Shown here in pieces: positions 1-5,919 of a DNA stretch of 13,268 bases. The stretch's first letter is position 1. Each line of letters starts with the position of its first letter. The notes beneath the pieces are model-generated. The model worked only from the letters and a program-made list of their open reading frames with translations. It had not been told where the DNA came from and did not search any database. Where the stretch lies: contig RFPX01000018.1 in NCBI GenBank assembly GCA_009925955.1, forward strand, positions 1 through 13,268, given 5' to 3'. Both the position numbers and the translations under genes were made by a program. The DNA is from Betaproteobacteria bacterium (GTDB taxonomy: Bacteria > Pseudomonadota > Gammaproteobacteria > Burkholderiales > Burkholderiaceae_C).

Positions 1-17
1 GTGGTCGATCGTGGCAT
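1..17 (-). CDS. Possible start of the gene downstream of moxR (partial)
   Basis: Six bases past the moxR stop, the minus strand has an ATG at 17 that opens a frame reading Met-Pro-Arg-Ser-Thr before the window ends. MoxR ATPases of this kind are commonly followed by a von Willebrand factor A (CoxE-like) gene with which they form a chaperone pair, so such a gene is the natural expectation here. Only five codons are visible. The identity is therefore inference from context, and the start codon itself is unproven. Confidence 0.3.
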
Positions 18-23
18 GGGGCT

Positions 24-878
24 TCAACGGTTGCGGCTTTGCATGAACACCAGCTTTTCAAACAGCGTGATGTCCTGTTCGTTCTTCAGCAGGGCTCCGA
101 CCAGGGGCGGAATGATGACCTTGTCGTCCTTGGACGCCAACAGTTCGGGCGCCAGGTCTTCGGCCACCAGCAGACGCAGCCAGTCCAGCAACTCACTGGT
201 CGAGGGCTTCTTCTTGAGGCCGGGCAGGTTGCGAACCTCAAAAAAGGTGCGCATGGCCGCGCTCAGCAGTTCCTGCTTGATGCCGGGGAAGTGCACGTCC
301 ACGATCTTTTGCATCGTGGTGGGCTCAGGGAACTTGATGTAGTGGAAGAAGCAGCGGCGCAGGAACGCGTCGGGCAGCTCTTTTTCGTTGTTGGACGTGA
401 TGAAGACCAAGGGCCGATGCTTGGCCTTGATGAGTTCGCGTGTCTCGTACACGTAGAACTCCATGCGGTCGAGTTCGCGCAGCAGGTCGTTGGGGAACTC
501 GATGTCGGCCTTGTCGATCTCATCAATCAGCAGGGCCACGGGGGTCTCGCTTTGAAACGCCTGCCACAGCGTGCCCTTGACGATGTAGTTGCGGATGTCG
601 CGCACCTTGGCGGCGCTTTCGGCGTCGGAAAGCTGGCTGTCGCGCAGGCGGCTGACCGCGTCATATTCATACAGCCCTTGCTGTGCCTTGGTGGTGCTCT
701 TGATGTGCCACTGCAGCAGGGGCAGCTTGAGGGCGGCAGCCACTTCTTCGGCCAGCATGGTCTTGCCGGTGCCGGGCTCTCCCTTGACCAGAAGCGGCCG
801 CTGCAGGGTGATGGCCGCATTGACCGCCAACATCAGGTCGTCGGTGGCCACGTAGTCTTGGGAACCTTGGAATTTCAT
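24..878 (-). CDS. MoxR-family AAA+ ATPase
   Basis: This 284-residue cytoplasmic protein is a complete MoxR-type AAA+ ATPase. MoxR proteins are thought to act as ATP-driven chaperones that mature or activate partner enzymes, often together with a von Willebrand factor A protein. Visible motifs are the Walker A loop GEPGTGKT (33-40), Walker B LLIDEIDK (116-123), a sensor-1 segment starting TSNNEKEL (161-168), and an arginine pair (174-175) in LRRC that could supply the arginine finger. The C-terminal helical lid follows (about 195-284). The start at 878 gives the usual short N-terminus before Walker A. No clear Shine-Dalgarno is visible. The gene diverges from the diheme cytochrome at 1039 across a 160-base gap. 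The client protein cannot be deduced, though a redox or respiratory client would fit the neighbour. The family call is secure; the role is not. Confidence 0.93.
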   Translation of the reverse strand: MKFQGSQDYVATDDLMLAVNAAITLQRPLLVKGEPGTGKTMLAEEVAAALKLPLLQWHIKSTTKAQQGLYEYDAVSRLRDSQLSDAESAAKVRDIRNYIVKGTLWQAFQSETPVALLIDEIDKADIEFPNDLLRELDRMEFYVYETRELIKAKHRPLVFITSNNEKELPDAFLRRCFFHYIKFPEPTTMQKIVDVHFPGIKQELLSAAMRTFFEVRNLPGLKKKPSTSELLDWLRLLVAEDLAPELLASKDDKVIIPPLVGALLKNEQDITLFEKLVFMQSRNR

Positions 879-922
879 GGGTCAACCGTGGGTGTGGGCA
901 GGGCAGAACGCCTGTCAGGTTC

Positions 923-944
923 AGTATAGGGCCCCCCCTATAAT
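923..944. promoter_or_regulatory. Divergent promoter region with inverted repeat (moxR / cytochrome c)
   Basis: A perfect 7-base inverted repeat, TATAGGG-CCCC-CCCTATA, occupies 925-942. Its right arm runs into TATAAT (939-944), a consensus -10 box reading towards the cytochrome gene, which predicts a start near 951 and a leader of about 88 bases. Its left arm continues as TATACT on the minus strand (928-923), a 4-of-6 to 5-of-6 -10 match reading towards moxR, with a predicted leader of about 38 bases. No good -35 hexamer is visible in either direction. The repeat could be an operator, or simply two back-to-back -10 elements; the sequence cannot tell these apart. Confidence 0.5.
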
Positions 945-961
945 CGCGCGGTTCTGCAGCA

Positions 962-977
962 GCCGGGGCAACCCGGC
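962..977 (+). other. Leader hairpin with GNRA-type tetraloop
   Basis: The sequence GCCGGG-GCAA-CCCGGC forms a perfect 6-base-pair stem closed by GCAA, a member of the stable GNRA tetraloop class. If the TATAAT box at 939-944 is the promoter, this lies about 10 bases inside the cytochrome transcript and far upstream of its start codon. A role in mRNA stability or 5'-end protection is possible but is inference. In a GC-rich genome some such stems arise by chance. Confidence 0.4.
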
Positions 978-1038
978 GGCGCGCGCCGTTCAGCGGCAGC
1001 GGGCCAGCCGCAGTGGTTTCAATCTTGCAGTCTGCATC

Positions 1039-1704
1039 ATGAAGAACATGCTTTCCCTGCTGGCCCTGGCCGGCATCGTGTCGGTGACAGGTACCGCCCA
1101 CGCACAGGGCCCCAAGGGCGACATCAAGGCCGCCGAGGGCAAGGTGGCCATGTGCATTGGCTGCCACGGCATCCCCGGCTACCAGGCCAGCTTCCCGGAA
1201 ATCCACCGCGTGCCGATGATTTCAGGCCAAACCGCGGCCTATCTGGTCAATTCGCTGACCGCCTACCAAAAGGGCGAGCGCAAGCACCCCACGATGCGCG
1301 GCATCGCCGGCTCGCTCAGCGAGCAGGACATCGCCGATTTGGCCGCCTACTACGCCCAGCACGGCCAGGACAAGTCCAAGCCCGTGCCGGACCAAGCCGC
1401 CAAGCAGCCTTCTGCCGAAGTGGCCGCCCTGCTGCAAAAGGGTGCGTGCATCTCCTGCCACGGCGCCAACTTCAACAAGGGTGTGGACCCGAGCTACCCC
1501 AAGATTGCTGGCCAGCACGCTGACTACCTCTACGTGGCGCTGAAGTCCTACAAGACAGAAGGCCAGGCCCAACTGGGCCGGGCCAACGCCATCATGGGCG
1601 CGCAGGTCAAACAGTTCAGCCTGGCCGAACTCAAGGCCATGGCCAACTACATCGGCAGCCTGCCGGGCGACCTGAAAACGGTTCCCCAGAGCAAGACGCG
1701 CTGA
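1039..1704 (+). CDS. Secreted diheme cytochrome c (c4-like)
   Basis: This 221-residue protein resembles cytochrome c4, a diheme periplasmic electron carrier that delivers electrons to terminal oxidases. Residues 1-23 form a Sec signal peptide (MKNMLSLLALAGIVSV..., likely cleaved after AHA or AQ), which is the reason for choosing this start although the frame is open back to 877. Two heme-attachment motifs are present, CIGCH (39-43) and CISCH (137-141), one in each half, as expected for a duplicated c4 fold. Candidate sixth ligands are Met86 in HPTMRG and Met186 in NAIMGA. Each half ends in a helix of the class I type (LAAYYA, MANYIG). The length is typical of c4. The start codon has no obvious Shine-Dalgarno. 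The gene stands alone, divergent from moxR and convergent with copA. A related c-type family (c553 or a thiosulfate-linked diheme) cannot be excluded. Confidence 0.9.
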   Translation: MKNMLSLLALAGIVSVTGTAHAQGPKGDIKAAEGKVAMCIGCHGIPGYQASFPEIHRVPMISGQTAAYLVNSLTAYQKGERKHPTMRGIAGSLSEQDIADLAAYYAQHGQDKSKPVPDQAAKQPSAEVAALLQKGACISCHGANFNKGVDPSYPKIAGQHADYLYVALKSYKTEGQAQLGRANAIMGAQVKQFSLAELKAMANYIGSLPGDLKTVPQSKTR

Positions 1705-1720
1705 ACGGCGCTGATGCCCC

Positions 1721-1751
1721 GGGGCTGCGTGGCGCTGCCGCGCTGCAGCCC
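1721..1751. terminator. Possible hairpin between convergent genes, no T-tract
   Basis: In the 53-base gap between the stops of the cytochrome and copA, GGGCTGC (1722-1728) pairs with GCAGCCC (1745-1751). Between them GCGC (1732-1735) can pair with GCGC (1740-1743) around a TGCC loop, giving a two-part stem. There is no run of T on either side, so it does not look like a classical intrinsic terminator, though it could act as a transcript 3'-end barrier in both directions. Confidence 0.35.
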
Positions 1752-1757
1752 TGAGGG

Positions 1758-3941
1758 CTACTCGGGACGAAAGCGCCGCAGCAACAGGGCGTTGCTGATC
1801 ACGCTCACGCTGGAGGCGGCCATGGCTGCTCCTGCCACCACCGGGCTCAAGAACCCCAGCGCAGCCAAGGGAATGCCCACCACGTTGTAGGCAAAGGCCC
1901 AGAACAGGTTCTGGTGGATCTTGCGGGTGACCGCCCGGGACAGGGCCAAGCCCTGGGGGATCAGGCGCAGGTCTGGCCGCAGCAGCGTCAAGCCCGCCGT
2001 TTCCATGGCCACGTCGGTTCCGGGCATGGCCACCCCAATGTCGGCCGCCGCCAGTGCCGGCGCATCGTTTACGCCGTCTCCCACCATGGCCACCCGCTGG
2101 CCAGGCGGCAAACCCGTGCGCAGCTCCCGTACGACCTGGGCTTTGTCTTCCGGCAGCACCGGTGCGCGCACATCGGTGATGCCCAGGCGCGTGGCGATGG
2201 CCTGAGCGGCTTGTGCGTTGTCGCCGCTGATCATCACACAGCGCACCCCCAGGCGCTGCAAGGCCGCCACCGCCTCAGCGGCCTGTGGGCGCAGCTCATC
2301 GCCAAAGCTCAAGGCGGCCAAGGCCTCGCCGCCACGGCTGAGCACGCTCACCGTTTGGCCTTGGGCCAAGGCTTGCTCGATGGCGGGCTGAAGGGCCTGA
2401 AGGTCGATGCCGCGTTCGTGCATCCACCGGGTGCTGCCCAGGCTCAGCGCTTCACCGTTGACCCAGGCCTGCACGCCCCGGCCGGCCACCTGTTCGAACC
2501 CCTGTACCCCGTACACCGGCAAGCCGCGTTCCGTGGCCGCATGGGCAACCGCCTGCGCCAGTGGGTGTTGGCTGCCCTGCTGCAAGGCCGCGGCGCGGGT
2601 GAGGGCCTCTTCGGTGCTCAGGCCCGGTGCGGGGGTGCAGGCCAACAGCCGTGGTTGGCCCAGGGTCAAGGTGCCCGTTTTGTCCAGGCCCACCACCGCC
2701 ACGCCGCGCAGCAACTCCAAGGCCTGCGCGTCGCGCACCAGGATGCCCATGCGTGCGGCCAGGCCCGTGCCCACCATCAGCGTGGCTGGTGTGGCCAGGC
2801 CTAGGGCGCAGGGGCAGGCAATCACCAGCACCGACACCGCCTGCACGATGGCGTACTCCCAACCTCGGCTGCTCAGAAGGGCCCATCCCACCAGGGTGAG
2901 CACGGCCAGGCCCACGACGGTGGGGACGAAGACCGCACTCACGCGGTCCACGGTCTGCTGGATGGGGGCTTTGCGGGCCTGGGCCTGCTCCACCAGGCGC
3001 ACGATGCGTGAGAGGGCCGATTCCGCGCCCAAGGCCGTGACCTGCACCAGCAACAGCCCCTCGGCGTTGAGCGTTCCCCCCATCACACCCTGGCCTGCTT
3101 CGCGCGGCACGGGCAGGCTTTCGCCGGTGATGGCCGACTCGTCCACGTGGCTGCGCCCTTCGATGATGCGTCCGTCAACCGGCACGCGCTGGCCGGGCCG
3201 CACCATCACCGTATCGCCCACGCGCAGTTCCGACAGCGCTCGCTCCACGGCTTGACCCTGCTCCATGACCAGGGCGGTTTCCGGGCGCAGTGCTCGCAGC
3301 GCATCCAAGGCCGCCAGCGTCTTTCGCTTGGCCCGTGCTTCCAACCACTTGCCCAGCATCACCAAGGTGATCACCACCGCTGAACTCTCAAAGTACAGGT
3401 GCGCAGCCTGATCACCCTGAGCCCAGGGTGCCCACAGCCACAGGCTCAGTCCATAGGCGGCGCTGGTGCCCAGGGCCACCAACAGGTCCATGTTGCCGCT
3501 GCCGTCCTTCAGCGCAGCCCAGCCGGCCTTGTAGAAGCGCCACCCCAAAACGAACTGCACCGGTGTGGCCAGGAGGAACTGCCACAGCGCGGGCAGCATG
3601 GCGTGCACCCCCAGGGGCTGCAGCAGCATGGGCAGTACCAGGGGCAGGCTCAGGGCCACGGCCGCGCCCACCGCCCAGCCGTGGTCGTTCGCGGTGGGCG
3701 GGGCCTGCTCGGCTTGATGCAGTTGGGCGTCGTAACCCGCGGCCTGCACCGCCGCCAGCAAGTGGCCCGGCAGACTCTTGACCGCATGGGCCGACGGCAG
3801 TTGCACCACGGCCTGGTTGGTGGCCAGGTTCACGCTGCAGCTTTGCACCCCTGGCACCTTGGTCAAAGCCCGTTCCACGCGCCTGACGCAGCTCGCGCAG
3901 GTCATGCCGCTGATGTCCAGGGTGAGTTCGTGGGCGCTCAT
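1758..3941 (-). CDS. copA: Copper-exporting P-type ATPase CopA
   Basis: This 727-residue inner-membrane protein is a P1B-1 type ATPase that pumps Cu(I) (and probably Ag(I)) out of the cytoplasm at the cost of ATP. It has one N-terminal heavy-metal-associated domain with GMTCASC (12-18), then the membrane helices. It carries the phosphatase-loop TGES (272-275), the ion-binding CPC (376-378), the phosphorylated aspartate in DKTGT (420-424), the nucleotide-binding SQHP (457-460), and GDGVND (621-626). The late helices contain AYN (684-686) and MAASS (707-711), which match the Cu(I) subgroup rather than Zn/Cd pumps. The frame is open back to 4244, but that extension is antisense to copZ and unlike any CopA, so the ATG at 3941, eleven residues before the metal-binding motif, is chosen. 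E. coli CopA has two metal-binding domains; one is common elsewhere. No cueR-type regulator gene is in the window. Confidence 0.95.
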   Translation of the reverse strand: MSAHELTLDISGMTCASCVRRVERALTKVPGVQSCSVNLATNQAVVQLPSAHAVKSLPGHLLAAVQAAGYDAQLHQAEQAPPTANDHGWAVGAAVALSLPLVLPMLLQPLGVHAMLPALWQFLLATPVQFVLGWRFYKAGWAALKDGSGNMDLLVALGTSAAYGLSLWLWAPWAQGDQAAHLYFESSAVVITLVMLGKWLEARAKRKTLAALDALRALRPETALVMEQGQAVERALSELRVGDTVMVRPGQRVPVDGRIIEGRSHVDESAITGESLPVPREAGQGVMGGTLNAEGLLLVQVTALGAESALSRIVRLVEQAQARKAPIQQTVDRVSAVFVPTVVGLAVLTLVGWALLSSRGWEYAIVQAVSVLVIACPCALGLATPATLMVGTGLAARMGILVRDAQALELLRGVAVVGLDKTGTLTLGQPRLLACTPAPGLSTEEALTRAAALQQGSQHPLAQAVAHAATERGLPVYGVQGFEQVAGRGVQAWVNGEALSLGSTRWMHERGIDLQALQPAIEQALAQGQTVSVLSRGGEALAALSFGDELRPQAAEAVAALQRLGVRCVMISGDNAQAAQAIATRLGITDVRAPVLPEDKAQVVRELRTGLPPGQRVAMVGDGVNDAPALAAADIGVAMPGTDVAMETAGLTLLRPDLRLIPQGLALSRAVTRKIHQNLFWAFAYNVVGIPLAALGFLSPVVAGAAMAASSVSVISNALLLRRFRPE

Positions 3942-4028
3942 GGTGTGCGGTGGGCAGGCCGGCGCTGCTGAACTAGACTGGATGGAAGCTGCCGGCATGG
4001 CCGGCCCGAGCATCTGAGGATTCTTGCC
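3942..4028. promoter_or_regulatory. copA-copZ divergent intergenic region
   Basis: These 87 bases must hold the start signals for both copper genes. I looked for the usual CueR site, a dyad of ACCTTCC and GGAAGGT around a 7-base centre within a 19-20 base promoter spacer. I see only one half resembling it, AGCTTCC on the minus strand (3990-3984), with no matching second half. TAGACT (3974-3979) is a weak plus-strand -10 candidate. Regulation by a MerR-family copper sensor is expected from the family but is not demonstrated by the sequence. Confidence 0.3.
4015..4020 (+). promoter_or_regulatory. Ribosome binding site of copZ
   Basis: TGAGGA ends eight bases before the ATG at 4029, a good Shine-Dalgarno at normal spacing. 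It supports translation of the small plus-strand frame rather than the antisense extension of copA through the same region. Confidence 0.65.
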
Positions 4029-4223
4029 ATGATTGAACTGCACCTTCCCGACATGACCTGCGGCCATTGTGTGCGCACCGTGACCGAGGTGGCCCGCCGC
4101 CTGGACCCACAAGCACAGGTGCAGACCGATTTGGCCACCCACACCGCCCGCTTTGACACCCAAGCCGACGAACAGACCTTGCGCCAAGCATTGGAAGCAG
4201 AAGGCTACCCCGCCGCTGCCTGA
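4029..4223 (+). CDS. copZ: CopZ-like copper chaperone (heavy-metal-associated domain)
   Basis: This 64-residue cytoplasmic protein consists of a single heavy-metal-associated (ferredoxin-like) domain. It has the MTCGHC motif (9-14), whose two cysteines (11 and 14) bind Cu(I), and the typical ending ALEAEGYPA. Proteins of this size and motif carry Cu(I) to the metal-binding domain of CopA or to a copper-sensing regulator. The gene lies divergent from copA, so the two probably share a control region though not a transcript. A Shine-Dalgarno is present. Specificity for copper over other soft metals is inferred from the GHC motif and the neighbouring copA. Confidence 0.88.
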   Translation: MIELHLPDMTCGHCVRTVTEVARRLDPQAQVQTDLATHTARFDTQADEQTLRQALEAEGYPAAA

Positions 4224-4230
4224 TGCATTC

Positions 4231-4262
4231 TTGACCTTGCTCAAACTACACCAGACCTTGCC
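4231..4262 (+). promoter_or_regulatory. Direct repeat GACCTTGC before the peptide-binding protein gene
   Basis: The 39-base gap between copZ and the substrate-binding protein contains GACCTTGC twice, at 4233-4240 and 4254-4261, exactly 21 bases apart. The first copy sits inside TTGACC (4231-4236), which resembles a -35 box. No convincing -10 follows, and no Shine-Dalgarno precedes the ATG at 4263. The repeat could be a tandem regulator site or chance. Confidence 0.3.
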
Positions 4263-5849
4263 ATGATGATTCGACTTCCTGCTGCGCTTTGGACGCTGGC
4301 CCTATGCCTGGGGCTGGGTGGGGCCGCCCACGCTCAAACCCTGCGCTGGGCGAGCAGTGGTGACCCCCTCACCATGGACCCCCATTCCCAGAATGAGCTG
4401 ATGACCAACACCATCAACGCCCAGGTGTACGAGCGATTGCTCTCGCGCGACCGGCAGTTGCAACTGGTGCCGGGCCTGGCCACGAGCTGGCAATCGGTCT
4501 CGCCCACCCTGTGGCGCTTCAAGCTGCGCACCGGCGTGAAGTTTCACGACGGCACGCCCTTCACCGCCGATGATGTGGTGTTCTCCATCAAGCGCGCGCA
4601 GGCGCCCACCTCGCAGCTCAACGCCTATGCGCTGGCCTGTGGCGAGCCGGTCAAGATCGACGACTTCACCGTGGAGTTCCGACTGAAGCAGGTCAACCCG
4701 ATCTTCCTGCAGCACCTGGAAAGCCTGCCCATCATGAGCAAGGCCTGGAGCGAAAAACACAAGGTCACCCGCCCCTTGGACTTCAAGAACCGCGAGGAGA
4801 GCTACGCCTCGCTCAACGCCAATGGAACCGGCCCCTACATACTGGTGCAGCGCCAGCCCGGGGTTCGCACCGTGCACAAACGCAACCCGAACTACTGGGG
4901 CCGTTTCGAAGGCAATGTGCAGGAGTCGGTGTTCACGCCCATCACCAACGACGCCACGCGCTTGGCGGCGCTGGTCAGTGGCGAATTGGACTTTGTGCAC
5001 GACCCGGCGCCGCGCGACATTGCGCGGCTGCGCAACACCGCTGGCGTGAAGGTGGTGGATGGCCCAGAGAACCGCGTGGTGTTCATCGGCCTGGACCAGG
5101 GGCGCGATGAACTGCTGTACAGCAGCGTCAAGGGCAAGAACCCCTTCAAGGACCTGCGCGTGCGGCGCGCGATGTACCAGGCCATCGACATCGAGACGAT
5201 GCGCACCAAGCTGATGAACGGCCTGAGTGTGCCCACTGGCGCCATCACGCCCTCGCCCTTGGGGGCCTACAACGACCCCGAACTGGAAAAGCGCCTGCCC
5301 TACGACCTCAAGGCCGCGCGGGCGCTCATGGCCGAAGCCGGTTACGCCGATGGCTTTGAGTTCACGCTGGACTGCCCCAACAACCGCTACATCAACGACG
5401 AAGAGATCTGCATTGCCCTGGCCGGCATGTGGGCGCAGCTGAAGATCAAGGTGCGTGTCAACGCCATGCCGCGCACCACCTACTTCCCCAAGATCGAAAA
5501 GCTCGACACCAGTGCCTATATGTTGGGCTGGGGCGGCGCTATCACCGATGCGGAAACCTCCATGACGCCGCTGTACCGCAACCGCGCAGCCGGCGGCATT
5601 GGGGCCTACAACTATGGCAACTACCGCAACGACAAGGCCGATGAACTGGCCGGCAAGTCCAGCGTGGAGGGCGATCCGGTCAAGCGCGAAGCCCTGGTGA
5701 AGGCCGCGTTGCAGGCCTACCGCGAGGACATTGTGGTGATCCCTCTGCACCGCCAGATGATCCCCTGGGCGGTGCGCGCCCACGTCACGCCCGCCCACAA
5801 AGCGGACAACTACGTCGAGCTCAAGTGGTTTTCAGTGGGGGCTCGCTGA
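4263..5849 (+). CDS. ABC transporter periplasmic peptide-binding protein (DppA/OppA family)
   Basis: This 528-residue protein belongs to the family 5 extracellular solute-binding proteins (SBP_bac_5), which capture dipeptides, oligopeptides, nickel chelates or similar ligands in the periplasm for an ABC importer. Residues 1-24 are a Sec signal peptide ending AHA before QTLRWA. There is no lipobox cysteine at the cleavage site, so the protein should be soluble. The family signature GVKFHDGTPFTADDVVFSIKR lies at 91-111, and the early DPLTMDPHSQNE segment (34-45) is also typical. Length fits the family. The start could equally be the second ATG at 4266. No permease or ATPase gene is adjacent, so it is an orphan binding protein here. 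The ligand cannot be inferred; a glutathione, heme or peptide ligand are all known in this family. Confidence 0.9.
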   Translation: MMIRLPAALWTLALCLGLGGAAHAQTLRWASSGDPLTMDPHSQNELMTNTINAQVYERLLSRDRQLQLVPGLATSWQSVSPTLWRFKLRTGVKFHDGTPFTADDVVFSIKRAQAPTSQLNAYALACGEPVKIDDFTVEFRLKQVNPIFLQHLESLPIMSKAWSEKHKVTRPLDFKNREESYASLNANGTGPYILVQRQPGVRTVHKRNPNYWGRFEGNVQESVFTPITNDATRLAALVSGELDFVHDPAPRDIARLRNTAGVKVVDGPENRVVFIGLDQGRDELLYSSVKGKNPFKDLRVRRAMYQAIDIETMRTKLMNGLSVPTGAITPSPLGAYNDPELEKRLPYDLKAARALMAEAGYADGFEFTLDCPNNRYINDEEICIALAGMWAQLKIKVRVNAMPRTTYFPKIEKLDTSAYMLGWGGAITDAETSMTPLYRNRAAGGIGAYNYGNYRNDKADELAGKSSVEGDPVKREALVKAALQAYREDIVVIPLHRQMIPWAVRAHVTPAHKADNYVELKWFSVGAR

Positions 5850-5919
5850 TCCAGTGTGCAGGCCATGGCGTGCATGTCACGGCATCGATCCGAGTGAAGC
5901 TGCCGGGCCCCGATCACCC
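5850..5919. other. Convergent gap with 18-base imperfect palindrome
   Basis: These 70 bases separate the converging stops of the binding-protein gene and ppc. They hold an 18-base imperfect palindrome at 5857-5874 (TGCAGGCCA / TGGCGTGCA, 8 of 9 positions paired). I see no T-rich run and no recognisable intrinsic terminator on either strand. Confidence 0.3.

Noticed and set aside
39..929. Long open frame (296 codons) on the plus strand opposite moxR.
   Set aside because: It mirrors the moxR coding strand, is rich in Gln, His and Gly as expected from reverse reading of GC-rich codons, and has no recognisable motif. moxR on the other strand has all its ATPase motifs.
877..1038. Upstream extension of the cytochrome c frame.
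   Set aside because: The signal peptide begins at 1039; an earlier start would bury it and would translate through the probable promoter.
1921..3255. Several long plus-strand frames opposite copA, including one of 282 codons.
   Set aside because: They are Arg/Pro/Ser/Thr-rich shadows of a gene with all P-type ATPase motifs on the other strand.
3942..4244. N-terminal extension of copA by 101 residues.
   Set aside because: It would be antisense to copZ, which has a Shine-Dalgarno and a clear MTCGHC motif, and it lacks any resemblance to CopA N-termini.
4302..5798. 498-codon open frame on the minus strand covering nearly all of the peptide-binding protein gene.
   Set aside because: It is a shadow of the real gene: composition is dominated by Val, Gly, His and Gln with no domain signature, while the plus strand has a signal peptide and the family motif.
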